The position numbers were made by a program, and so were the translations under genes. Shown piece by piece: positions 1 to 12,491 of a stretch of 64,000 nucleotides of DNA. The notes under the pieces are model-generated. The model ran no database searches, was not told where the DNA came from, and saw nothing but the letters and a program-made list of their open reading frames with translations. Within the stretch, counting starts at the first letter, position 1; every line of letters starts with the position of its first letter. Source of the stretch: Paramecium tetraurelia (taxonomy: Eukaryota; Ciliophora; Oligohymenophorea; Peniculida; Parameciidae); assembly GCF_000165425.1 (NCBI RefSeq), contig NW_001799067.1, positions 378,867 through 442,866 on the forward strand. Reading direction: 5' to 3'.

Positions 1-196
1 GTTTGCAAGAACTTTGATAATGGAAATTTATAATTAATACTAAAATATAAGTTAGTGATTGAAATTATGTGAGAAATACAAATAAAGTAAAATTAGATCT
101 ATATAAATAATATAATACTCTACATTCTCTGTTGGAAACGTGTTAAATAGATTAAATTGTTAGTTAAATTTATATTATATATAAATTTATAAGTTG

Positions 197-1186
197 ATGA
201 AAAAAATAATAAGTTCAATAGGTAATTAATGTTCATATTAAGAATTCAGGTGATTATCCTCCTTTTGAATTTAATGGGAAAAGAATTCCAATCACCGCTT
301 TAATATGTAATGAACCTCTATCGCAAAAGGAGAAACAATCAAATTATAAAACCACGAAATACTCAAATTAATGTCGGTAAGACAAAAACAGATCAAAATC
401 TACTCCACCTTCTCTGAGAGAGTTGTTGACTGATACATTTACCATCACATTGACAGAAAGGACATTGCCTTCAAAAAAACTTTCGATTTTACTTCCATTT
501 AAAAATGCTGTTGAAAAGATAAGATCAAAAAATAGAGAAATCCTTACTCGAAGAAAATCTTGTTATGGAACCTTGTTTGGAAACAATTAACAAAAATAAA
601 TGATAAATTTTTAGACTTCGATTGAAATGCATAAGAAAATTAATGGGAAAGAATTTGCACTCTCAAGTTTTGCTGATTTATTAAAAAAAAATTAAAGGAA
701 AAGCACTAAACGTCCTAGTCTTACTCGTAAACTCTCGAAATAAATGTCCTTAGTTGGTAAAGTTTATAAATGTAATTTCAAGAATATGATAATATGGAAA
801 GACCTCCTTCATGTAAAACCCCTCGAGAATCTAAGGTTATTTTATTTAAAAAGAAGAATTCAACAACCCAAATTAAGGAGAAATACATCTAAGGATAAAG
901 GCTTAAATTGTCTCATTTCATGAATGATTCTAAGTCTAGAAAAATGTAATTAAATACAATTCCCTTCAAAAATTAAATTAAATCCAGAGGGGAAACTATG
1001 AAATTGAAAACCTGCATGACAGAATTATTCAGTACTTAAAGAAGTCCAATCTCAAGTAATAGAACTACCACTTATACCAGACCTTATTAAAAATAGAATG
1101 AATTACTCTCAAAATTAATAAGAACTGAGCACAAAAGCAGATCCAATTACTTCCCTAAATCAACTATTAATGCATTCGGTTTTTGA
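197..1186 (+). CDS. Unknown basic Ser/Lys-rich protein
   Basis: About 311 residues in the ciliate code. The frame is held together by two introns, 222-249 (28 nt, ends CAG) and 757-782 (26 nt, ends AAG), after which it runs open to TGA at 1184. The protein is rich in Lys, Arg, Ser and Thr with Gln scattered throughout and no obvious domain, signal peptide or membrane segment. I do not recognise it. It ends 54 bp before the SAS-6 start on the same strand, but nothing shows that they are co-transcribed. The start is the first ATG upstream of the open frame; the exon 1 to exon 2 join is inferred. Confidence 0.6.
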
Positions 1187-1240
1187 TTTATATGAAAATT
1201 TTCCTATTAATTTACAGTTAAAATTTAAAATAAAAATTAC

Positions 1241-3130
1241 ATGTAGGATTATAGAGGCAATTTCAAGAGAATTGAATTTGGAGTGCAATAGACTCCTGTT
1301 AAATCTACGACCAATATGAATGATTTTCAGTCTTCTTAAAAATTAAAATATGAGTAAATGAGCAATAAACCCTAATCAGTCAATGTTAGTTTTGTTAATG
1401 CTCCTGTTACGATGGTATCGAAAGAGCTATTCACATTATAAATACCAGTTAAAGTTAAATAATTGACTGATGATTGGAACACATAATTAACTTTGAAAAT
1501 GATTATGCAATCAAACCAATAAGCACATGGATAAACATTAAGAATTGAATTGACAGATGATACAAACTTGTCATTTTTACAAATATTGGATTTAAATGAG
1601 GGAGAGTTTTTGGCATTGAAAAACGAATAAAGTTTACACGTAGACTTTGCAACATTTCCAATGAAATTAGCAGACCTATTATAATTATGCATAAATAGTT
1701 AAAGAGATGAAAAAGTAAAGTATATAATTAAAGAGATTATTTTAGCTTCTACGTTTCTTTGGAAACCAAGAATGGAGAATCAACCCTTGCAGTAATTGAG
1801 AATAACGAATTCAAGAAATTAACTCATTTATCATTGAGATTAAGAAGTGCTACAGATGATATACTAAAATACTTCTTAGCAAATAAATTGGCAATAGAAC
1901 AATAGGAGAATGAACAATTGTACAAAAAAACCAAGAAATTGACAGAGCAATTGGAAGAGAAATAATGGGAACTAGAGAATTTGAAATCTGAAGTCAGAAA
2001 ATTTACAGAGGATAACAATGCTGCTCTTTAATAAGTATAGTTGGATGAACAAAAGAAGTTAAATGACTTTAGGGAGTAAGCCTTAAGTAAGGAAACAAAT
2101 TTTAAAAGAGAAAGTGAAAATGAAAAGCAATTTATAATTGAAAAATATGAAAAAATTGTCTTAGAATTATAAAATAAATACACTTAATTGCAATAAATAA
2201 ATTAAGATTTATCAGAATAAAAGATTCAACTTACATAATAAGAAAAAGAGTTAAAGAATAAATTTGCGATAATTTAATAAGAATCTTAATAATTATAAAA
2301 GGAGAACTCAGAGTTTAGAGTACTAAATAAAGAACTGGATACTCTTAAATTTAATTAAGAAAGATAAATCATAGAGTTGAGAATCTAGAAGGAAGGATTA
2401 GAAAAAATATTACGTGATAAGGAAGATTTCTTGAACAATAAATAATAATTGGTAGATAATGAAAAAAAGTAAAATGTAAATAATTATATTAAATTTTTAG
2501 GTTATATTAGAGGAGTAAACTAATAATTAAAAAAAACAAATTGATAAACTTGAATAGAGAATTGCAGTGATGAGTGATGAAGTTAATAAGGGAAATTAAA
2601 TAATTGAAAAATTAGAAAATGAATTAAGCAAATAAAAGGAAAAGATCAAATTAAAAAATGCAGTTGTTCTTCAATAAGAGTAAACTGTATAATAGTTATA
2701 AGATGCCAACGATTAAAGCAGTAAACAAATTAATGAATGTAATAATCTTATCGATAATAATTTTAGTGAGAAGAGAAAAAGACAGTTTAGAATTGAAATA
2801 CAAAGATTAAGAAAATACTAATTTAGATCTGAAAAATAAATTGGCAGAAAGTTAGAAATTGCTTGAATCCAATAATTAAATGATATAGTATTTAAATAAA
2901 TGCTTGAATGAAACCAAAGTTTAAGCACCCGCTTAGATGCCTGGTTTTTCAACATTAAAAAGCCAAACCTTTACAAAATACACCTCTCCAATACCTTTAT
3001 AAGAAGATGTATAAATTCATGTTTATATTTTTAGAGAAGCTTCAGAAATTAAAGTGTTACTTATTAACAGAATCTAAATAATGTATCTTAGATATCGAAT
3101 GCAACGATATAAAATAAGTTTAATTTCTGA
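1241..3130 (+). CDS. SAS6: SAS-6 centriole/basal-body assembly protein
   Basis: About 594 residues. The N-terminal ~170 residues match the SAS-6 head: a 'RIELTDDTNLSFLQ' block, then 'VDFATFPMKLADLLQLC' (the PISA region), then 'FKKLTHLSLRLRSATDD' leading into the coiled coil. A long coiled coil rich in Glu, Lys and Gln follows, then a low-complexity Ser/Asn/Gln tail ending in 'NKFNF'. SAS-6 dimers assemble into the nine-fold cartwheel that templates basal bodies, which fits a cell covered in cilia. Four introns restore the frame: 1720-1745, 2476-2500, 2739-2766 and 3009-3034. ATG 1241 lies ~50 residues before the conserved head; a later Met is possible. Confidence 0.92.
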
Positions 3131-3268
3131 AGATTATTTTACAATAACCTAAATTAATGAAAGAAACCTATATATACTTATTTTTCATTGTTATATATTC
3201 AAATTCAGATCCTAAATAATTCACATATTATAGATATATAATAAATAAAATTATAGTTAATTTATATA

Positions 3269-4358
<1,090 letters not shown>

Positions 4359-4526
4359 AAATCCATTATTATATTAAAAATATATACTCTTTTTAATTCT
4401 TTGTAAACATATTTATCAATTTGTTACTATGTTTTTTAAGAGTTCCTTATCTAAACAGTATTTTGGCATGAAAAAATGAAAAAAGATATATTTAATTAGA
4501 ATTGCACTCAAAGTAATATTTATAAT

Positions 4527-6068
4527 TCAAAATTATTAATTTTATTACTACTTGTCTCTATTCAAACATCCTAAAGCTTAAAACACTCTATCCATAAACC
4601 CAAGATCACTATTGGTTTGTCTCAATGATCCTATTTCTCTTTATTATTAAGCCATCTATTGCCTTTACGAAACCCGACTGACTCTGGCTTTTAAATCATC
4701 ATCTTAAGAATACTAAATCTAAATATCATTAATACAGTTGATATTGATGTATTTGTTCCAGTTGTTGGTTAATTTACACTTTTGTAATTTGGTACAACTG
4801 AAGCTTTTGATTAAATTGAAAATGTATGTTAGAATTAAGGATGATTTAATTCATGTGAAGAATTATGTTATGGCAAGGTGAAATTTCTATAATACTTATA
4901 AATCTTAATAATACCTGGCTTTTAATTATTCCTATTATGGAGACAAAGATCGGTTTTCAATTTTCTCTTCTTTATTAAGATATTGATTTAAATCAATTCC
5001 ATAACTCGCGTAGTTTCTCTTCATAAAGGGATGTTCAAATATCTGAAGCAAAGATAATCTATCTTCTGGATTAGTTTTAAGGATATTGCTAATTAGATCT
5101 TTAACTTCGAAGGAACAAGTTTCATTAAATTCAATTGTTTACAAATTAATGATATTCTAACCTTTTTCTTGATTGGTTTTTCCTTTAAAGGGAGCATATC
5201 CATGAATTAGTTCATATAATAAGATGCCTAAACACCAAATATCTAGTTTAAAATCATAAGGTTTATTTAGTAGCATTTCTGGAGCCATATAATCTAGAGT
5301 GCCACAGAATGTTGTTCTTTTTGATTATTGATTAGCTTCAGCAGACCATCCGAAATCACAAACTTTGATATTTCCTTATTTATCCAACAAAAGATTTTCT
5401 GGTTTTAGATCTCTATGCAAAACATTTTTCTTGTGTAAGTATTCAATTCCTAGACAGGTCTAAAAGAAATAAACAAAGGCTTCCTTTTCTGGTAACCTTT
5501 TTCTCCTTCTAATATAGACAAATAAACTTCCATTTTCTGCCAATTCCAGAATCAAATAGACATTCTCTTTATCTTCAAAATAATGGTATAGTTTAACAAT
5601 ATGGGGATGAGATAATCTCCTTTAAATTTTAATCTCTCTCTTTAGGTTTTCTGTCGACCAATACTCAAATATTCTCTTTTTGTTTAACTATTTTTATATA
5701 ACATTTAATTACTATTTTCATTGCATACAACTACCCATTTTAGCGATCTTTAACTAGCTTGACTTAACCATAACTACCTTTTCCTAATTCAGACTTACCA
5801 TCTTTAACTATAAATTCGAAATCATCAATATTTTTGCCAATGGATTTGAGAGTGGATTGAGTATCATTTACATCTGTCTATCTCCCTTGTTATTTTCCTT
5901 TACAATTTAGTTTATGTGCGATAGTCCTAAAATTAACAACACTCAATACCAATCGAGATCCTTACATCTTGATGAACAATATCGTGTTTAATAACATAGT
6001 GGACAAGCAATAACCCCATCAGATTAGGCTTTATTTGATAAACCACAATATTTATAAGAGCAAAGCAT
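4527..6068 (-). CDS. MYND zinc finger fused to Aurora-like Ser/Thr kinase
   Basis: About 480 residues. Residues 3-48 form a MYND-type finger: C3/C8, C22-x2-C25, 'YCSSRC' (C31, C35), 'DW' at 39-40, H44 and C48. A complete kinase domain follows (about 75-345): 'LGKGSYGQV', 'YAMKIL', '[12 protein letters not shown]', 'DFGWSAE', 'TTFCGTLDYMAPEML', 'LDIWCLGILLYEL'. The 'DFGWS' and 'CGTLDY' signatures are Aurora/PLK-like. The Gln/Ser-rich tail (~130 residues) has no known domain. Introns: 5927-5949, 5688-5712, 4887-4914 and 4713-4735. All kinase catalytic residues look intact. Aurora kinases act in mitosis and ciliary disassembly; the role here is open. Confidence 0.88.
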
Positions 6069-6120
6069 AATTTTTAATATTATTAATAAATGAACTTTAA
6101 ATAACGCCTAAACATAAACT

Positions 6121-7287
6121 TCATTTGAAAAGACTGCTTTAGCCTAATTAAGCTAGCTTCGATTAACTTTAATGAGGCGATTAGATATGATTTGATTTAT
6201 TCAGTCCAAGTTATCTTAAAATATATGGATTCTAAATCTGATTTGGATTTGGATTTGTAAGTGGATTGTAAACTTATGACTACGATAAGCTGACATTATC
6301 AATTATTTTATCCTGTTGATTTTAGCCATTTCCCTAAATTGATTAAATAAAATGTACTTATACCAAACCTGATAATTAGTCATAATACTTGGATTAAAAC
6401 TCTCTCTTCTTTCTTCTCTCTTACTGTTGTTCATCATTAAAACTTTCAGCTGCCTTTCGAATTTCTTATTGATTTTGAGCAGCCTACATATCTTGATTTT
6501 TTCTCTTTTCTTCTTTTTCTTTTAACTATAAAGATAATGTATTTAAGTATTAATCTTTAAGGTTCTTATCATTTTACCTTTTAGTCTTCAGTTCTTCTTA
6601 TTCTCTATCCATCTTTTCCTTAATTTGTCTATTTATAATGTAATCTAACGAAGATTTGGGATCATCGACATTTTTCCTATAAATATCCTGTAAATGCTCG
6701 CTTCTTTCAGCCAATCTTTGATAATACTAATGATAGGAGAAATGAATACTTTTTTATAATTTTCTTCTTGCTGAAGAATTCTTTCTTAATCTTTAATAGC
6801 CTAATCTTAGAATAGTATTCTCTCCTAGACTTTATTCATTCTCTCTCTCTGTTTCTTTTCTTCCATCAGTTTCATTTATTCATTATAAATTTACTTTTAC
6901 AATTGCTTTTTTTGCTATTAGATTTATCTTTCTTCTTACAGTGCTTTTTAAGCACTATCGATAAGTTAATTCTCAATGTTTAAATCATCCCTCCTCTAAA
7001 AAAATAGATATTTTCTTTACTTTTTAGTTTATAATAGAATTCCTTTAATCTATAATTTCCGAATATTTTTTAGATAAGGACTCTTATGTTTAAAGTTTCT
7101 TTTACTTTTACTGCTCTGATAATTCTTTATTCATCATTTATATTCTCTAATTTTAATCATTATCTTCTTTTTATTTGAGCTCTAAATTCCTTCTTTTCAT
7201 ATCTTCTTACAATTATCTTTGTTCTTCGAGTGAAGTCTTCATAACTTCGTACTTCATTTACTTTATTTAGAACTCTTCTTGCTTCAT
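6121..7287 (-). CDS. Coiled-coil protein, Glu/Lys/Gln-rich
   Basis: About 362 residues, nearly all predicted alpha-helical coiled coil. Heptad-rich segments dominate, with many Gln from TAA/TAG, and a more compact block containing 'DDPKSSLDYIINRQIK' near the middle. The tail (last ~80 residues) is Asn/Pro/Ser/Gln-rich. Introns 6996-7020, 6727-6749 and 6334-6363 (30 nt, a multiple of three) restore the frame. No enzyme motif, signal or membrane segment is visible. The composition resembles cytoskeletal or axonemal coiled-coil proteins, but I do not recognise a family. It starts from the first ATG after the divergent spacer shared with the next plus-strand gene. Confidence 0.75.
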
Positions 7288-7381
7288 TGTTTTGTGAATG
7301 TTGTATTATTAAAAATCATCATAGCTTTATTTTGATAATAACATTTATTAATGAAGTAAATATTGTGTTAAAAATTAATAT

Positions 7382-9942
7382 ATGAAATTCAGTTTAACAA
7401 AATCATATGATGAAGTACATATTATTAGATAGTTTAGAATGAAAATGTCCCATTTAAGAGATCCATAGAAAAACTTTAAATTAAACCAGAAAGTCATGTC
7501 CAATTTTGCAACTTTGATTGGATTGCCATATAAAAAGACTCTGATATTACGCTCTACAAAGAAGGACTGCAAGATGTAATTCTTAATCACTAACTTAGGC
7601 TACTGAAATTGACCTCACTTAATTGTTTGGTAAAAATCAAAGCGGCAAAGTTTAAATTTACTTTTTCAAATTTGCAAATGAATAATTTGATCAAAAGCAA
7701 ATGATCCTAATTGGAAACAGTATTTATTACTCATTAATTCAAAGATTTCATAATTGGCTATGACGTGATAGAATAATAAAAAACTTGCAAAATTTAGATG
7801 AATGATGATTATAGACTTAGAAGAAAATTGCAATTTTAAGAGGTTCAAATACTTGAACAGGACCAAACTTTGTATATACTGACTGACCATTTTGACTTAA
7901 TCACATTGAACCTATCCAACAAAGAAAATCGATTCAATCACTAAACTTTATAAAAAAGAGGGAGCTTTATATCTAACCTATTGTTTTAAAATAACTTAGA
8001 CTTTTATATCAAAGGGGCTAACTTTAAGTTCTCAGTCTTTGAAGACACACTCCTTATCATATAATAAACATAGTCGAATCAGATAAAATTATATTAATGT
8101 AGTTTGAACCCATATAATTTGATTGTATAAATTGATTTCATTTCTAATAGACTCAAACTCAACGGGATTTTGTTTGTGAAGTCTCCAACTCAAGCTACTA
8201 AGTGAATATTAACAATTTTCATTTATCAAGGACTTCCAAAGGAATTATTTGGAAACTTTTTGCTATCATAGAAAACAAAGATTAATTTGATTCATTCAGC
8301 CAACTTAAATTGATTACAAAAGAGATTGAATTTATTGATTAAAGGCCTGACTAATCCAATTTAGATAAATTAATATATGAAGATTTGAATGAATTGCAAT
8401 TGCAAGGCAATAAAATTAGGTCTTATTTCTTTTAAAATGATTCCGATCTAACTGTCCTCTACTCAGTCTTGGATACTAATTATTATCATAACAACTTATC
8501 TTAATCCCTTAAAGAACATAAACTATTCAATGGAAATCTATAAGGTGTAGGACTTTCAATAAATAATGGATTATCTTAATTGAAAGTGTGTTCCAATGGG
8601 AAAATATATATCCTATAAGAAAATTACCATGAACGCCCTGAGCAATTGTAAAATTAAAATATTTATCATTTTTATTAGAGTCACTCATTTTTAAGGAAGA
8701 TGTATGCATGAAATCATTTTTAATTTATTAAAGGAAGGCTATAAAGATTTCATTGATCATTCAAATAGTAACTCGGCTTTCTTGAAATTAGAGTTTTAGG
8801 CATTTTCAGAATAAATAATTTGTTAAGTAATAAACCAAATTGTTTGGGATTTCATGGAAACTCCTATTTCTAAATATTCAGATATCAAAACTTAATTGAA
8901 GGAAAACTATAAAAATTTAGAGCTCTGGAAAAAATACACAAAAACTATAGTTAAAAATCAATAAATTATCTTAAATTTAATCAGGTCAAAGATTTGCTTA
9001 AAAATTGGTGAGTACATTAAATAAAATGAAAATAGCTTAAAGTAATTAATATAGGAATGCTTAAATAAATGGTTAGTGTTTACTTAGTATGAATAATAAT
9101 TTTATTCCAAATTGGAAGATCTTCCAACAATAATTGAATAACTAATGGGGCTCTAGGGTTAAGAACAGCATTTATTTAAAATTTTGATGATTATTTACAC
9201 TGATATTAATGAAGAGATGGAATTCAATAAGATTTAATTCCCTAAATTTTGGACTAATGAACCAGAATGGTTAAATTTAGTCATTTAGGCCTTGTCTAAA
9301 TTGAGTTAAATACAAAAAAATGAATTCTTTTCATTGTTTAAATTTCTCATTACTGACATATCAATAGTGTTTAAGTTTGAAAGAAAAATATCTCCTTTAT
9401 AATTTCAGGTAATTCAACAATTCTCTAATTAAATTTCAGAAGAATAATTTTAGGATATTTTAATAAAAAATTAATTATATGATATTTTGTTTTAATGCTA
9501 TTTGTAAACTAGTTTAAGATTAGACATGGTATTTGATTTAATTTCTAAAGATGAAAAATTGTGTTAAAATTTTATTGATTTATGTTTTGACCATGAGAAA
9601 AATTTAAATTATTAGGATTAAATTGATTAACATGACGAAAATAAATTCTTACATTAAAATCAACCAAAAAGATTTTATTAGATTCTAGATTAGATTGAAG
9701 AAATGAGTAAATATATTTTATAATTATTAGAATGTGTTGATTAAGTATTAAAATGTGTAAAAAAATATCCAAAACTTTATAATATACTTTTAATTCGATC
9801 AATGAGATTGGAAGAGATTCAAGATTTTGCAGCTTTATAATAAGGAAATGATCCAAATGCTAAATACTACAGATTCCTAGTCGATAGAGGATAATATATT
9901 GTTGATAAATAAAGATAATAATAAATAGATATTGAATAATGA
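7382..9942 (+). CDS. Large unknown protein, beta-rich N-terminus and helical C-terminus
   Basis: About 809 residues if introns at roughly 7579-7601, 7640 (26 nt), 7721 (25 nt), 8130 (26 nt) and 8650 (31 nt) are removed; this gives an exact codon count. The first ~400 residues alternate short beta-like strands with loops ('ILIGNNFIIGYDV', 'TLYILTDHFDLITLNL'), as in a propeller. The remainder is helical and Leu/Lys/Gln-rich, ending 'YIVDKQRQQQIDIEQ'. That architecture is reminiscent of Nup133/Nup155-type nucleoporins or other coat proteins, but I see no diagnostic motif. The first two introns are the least certain: one has a GTTTGG donor and two have AAG acceptors. Confidence 0.7.
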
Positions 9943-10126
9943 AGTTTGATAAAAAATCAATTAATAATTATTATAATGTGTAAGTTTTTAATTATTCGAT
10001 AAAATAGTAGTTATATTGATTGAAAAAGATGTAGTTTATTTACTCAATGAATAATAAATTCTAAACATTATGATATTGTTCAATAATAATAATATTAAGT
10101 CTTAGATGTAATATTCATTAATTGAT

Positions 10127-10664
10127 TCAATAAATTGTTGTTTATTTCATGATGCTTAGGAATTCATCGATGTTGATTTACCCATCCCCATCTTTATCAA
10201 ACTCATCTATCATAGCTTACAATTCTTAATCACTCAAACTTTCTCCTAATTCTTTTGATACTTTTTTTAATTTCCTCAATGTTATTTTACCTGAGTTGTC
10301 ATCATCGAATAGTTTAAATGCTCTGAATATTTCATCCTAAGGATCTCTTTCACAATATTTTCTAGTCACTAAAATTTGAATTATTTATGTTACTTAGTTC
10401 TATATAATCACTATATTCAATTCTGCCAGTTTCATCTCTATCATATTCCTTCATCAATGCTTATACTTCCTACTTTTTAACTTCAAATCCTAGAGCTCTG
10501 AGAATAACTTTAATTTCATGACAATCTATTGCTCCAGAGCGATCAGTATCGAATAAATCAAATGCTTCTTTAATTTCCTGTTTTTAATCATCAGTCAATT
10601 CGCTTTTGACCTTCTTTTTTTAGGGTGCTTGAGTCTTTTATTATTATTTTTTAAATGAAGCCAT
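10127..10664 (-). CDS. Centrin (EF-hand, basal body/infraciliary lattice)
   Basis: About 170 residues with one 25-nt intron (10369-10393). A Lys/Gln-rich N-terminus is followed by four EF-hand loops: '[12 protein letters not shown]', '[12 protein letters not shown]', '[12 protein letters not shown]' and 'DKDGDGQINIDE'. Loops 1 and 4 have the bidentate Glu at position 12; loop 2 has Asp, and loop 3 has Lys, so it probably binds Ca2+ poorly. The C-terminus 'FLSIMKQTTIY' matches the centrin ending. Centrins are Ca2+-binding contractile components of basal bodies and of the infraciliary lattice in Paramecium. The start ATG is directly followed by the typical basic leader. Confidence 0.93.
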
Positions 10665-10841
10665 GGTTTATAAATTTAACTATATAATTTAAAAATAAAT
10701 GATTAATTGAAGCATTAGAGTTTATATACTCTAAATAAATAAACTAACCGTCAATCAAAAGAACACACCTTTTGTATATACTCATATATTCACAATAAAT
10801 TTAAATAGTAAATAAATTAAAGATTTTAAATTTTATTTGAA

Positions 10842-11297
10842 ATGACAAAGAAGACAAAGAAGGTTGGAATCACAGGAAAATATGGAACCAGATATGGTGC
10901 TTCTTTAAGAAAGATTATCAAGAAATTCGAAATTTCCCAACATCAAAGATATTTCAATACATTCACAGGAGCTGTATCAAATGAAATTATCTATTTTTTA
11001 GCATTCATTAAAACGATAAGCTATTGGTATTTGGAGATGCACTCAGACAGGTTTGTAAATAGCTGGTGGAGCTTGGGAAGTCAAGTATTTAATAATTGCT
11101 ATTAATATAGTACTCCTGCTGGCTTATCTGCAAAATAAGGTATGTTGAGAATCAAGAAGTTAAAAGACGATGCTGAGGTTGAAGTAAAAGAAGAAAAGAA
11201 AGAAAAGAAATAATAACCTAAAGAAGAAAAATCTAAAGAGTAGCCAAAAGAAACTAAGAAACCCTAAACCAAGAAACCTTAAGCAAAGAAATAATGA
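10842..11297 (+). CDS. RPL37A: 60S ribosomal protein eL43 (L37a) with atypical zinc site
   Basis: About 133 residues after removing introns 10974-11001 and 11085-11110. The N-terminus '[20 protein letters not shown]' is classic eL43, as are 'IKKFEISQH', 'RQAIGIWRC' and 'AGGAW'. The usual pair CxxC...CxxC of the zinc ribbon is mostly missing: the first pair reads 'YFNTFTGA' and the second 'RCTQTG', leaving one Cys. A Lys/Glu/Gln/Pro-rich C-terminal extension of ~35 residues is added beyond the normal family end. eL43 sits in the large ribosomal subunit. Either this lineage dispensed with zinc or this is a diverged paralogue. Confidence 0.9.
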
Positions 11298-11633
11298 TCA
11301 CGTATATTAATTACATAAAATATAATAAGAATACATTTTATCAATTATTCTTGCTTATTAATATTGATTCATCATCCTAAGCAGTTAAATTAAAACGAAA
11401 TATCTAATTGCAACATATCAACAAACTATTTGAACATTAATTACCATAGATCGTTTTATATTATATACATTACTTAATTAAATTATATATTAGTCAATGA
11501 ATCTATCAATCTTTGTTATCGAAATAATTATAGAATAATTATAAACTAATTTAGTTTATCTTTATTCTTATTCTTATTCTCATATTATGTAAATAATAAG
11601 AATTCTTTGTGCAAAATTAATAATATAAAATAA
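11298..11633. other. Intergenic, AT-rich
   Basis: No gene seen. This is the spacer between eL43 and the ACP-like gene on the same strand, with runs such as repeated 'ttattc' near 11570. It presumably holds the 3' end of eL43 and the promoter of the next gene. Confidence 0.5.
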
Positions 11634-12032
11634 ATGTATAAATTGATATCTAAATTTGCTAAAGGATTATCAACTTAAGTCCCTGTGTATTCATATCATT
11701 TCCCTAATGGTTCAGTTTACAATAATGTAATTGTCTATTAATCTCAAAGCCAGCTGTAACAGCAAAAAGAATCATAAAAGTAGTTGGAGAGAGATTGAGA
11801 AAAATTGACCCAGAAAGAGTATAAAAATATTATAAATTAGTGGGAATCAACTCCAATCACATTTAATACAAATTGGAATGATGCTGCAGGTTATGTTGAT
11901 GTTGCAACATGCATTCACATTCATGATGCACTAGAAAAAGAATTTGGAATCGAAATTAAAGATAGAGCATTTTTAGTGTCAAGTATTGAAACAGCTTTCT
12001 ATATCGTTAATATCCATCATGATAGTCATTGA
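11634..12032 (+). CDS. Acyl carrier protein-like, lacking phosphopantetheine Ser
   Basis: About 117 residues; introns 11727-11749 (AAG acceptor) and 11819-11840. The N-terminus 'MYKLISKFAKGLSTQ' looks like a mitochondrial targeting peptide. The core shows the mitochondrial ACP pattern: 'RIIKVVGERLRKIDP', then 'ALEKEFGIEIKDRAF', then a closing helix. Where ACPs carry the 'DSL' attachment Ser, this protein reads 'AGYVDVATCI', with no Ser in the expected place. It is therefore probably a structural ACP relative in a mitochondrial complex rather than a fatty-acid carrier. The assignment rests on the C-terminal helix motif and the overall spacing. Confidence 0.7.
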
Positions 12033-12491
12033 GAGTGACAAATATAATGATATAATAATAAAGATTATAATAATAGTATTAAAATTCATTAATGATAAAA
12101 TCTATAATAATCAACAAGTCATATCATATACTTCCTGAGAAATTGGTAAATAAAATTATTAATAATTTATAGATTCATTGTTTTTTTGAATAGACATAAA
12201 ATTCAAATAGTAACTAATATTATTTATGATATTAAAAATTAGAAGTCTAATCTAATAATAATTTGGGTATTAAAATTTGAACACTTAGAACTAGATTACA
12301 ATTCAATAATTAATCGAACTTTATTGTAAATTATCTAATAATAATTCAATCAAGATTTTTAACTACCTTTGTTTGATTCAATGATTTTTATTTTCTTTTA
12401 ACTTATTCTCGTTTTTCTTTAAATCTTTGCATGCTCCTTAGTATTTGTACTAGATTATTATGTCTCATATATTTTTGATAGTTATAGAATG
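12033..12491. other. AT-rich stretch between convergent genes
   Basis: No confident gene. The minus-strand frame just downstream of the K+ channel stop (about 12345-12490) is Lys/Arg/Gln-rich and open, so an alternative spliced C-terminus of the channel cannot be excluded. No conventional 20-32 nt intron joins it; the best candidate would be ~43 nt. Confidence 0.4.

Noticed and set aside
4360-4526. Frame suggesting a small secreted protein
   Set aside because: Better explained by the spliced C-terminal exons of the MYND-kinase on the opposite strand.
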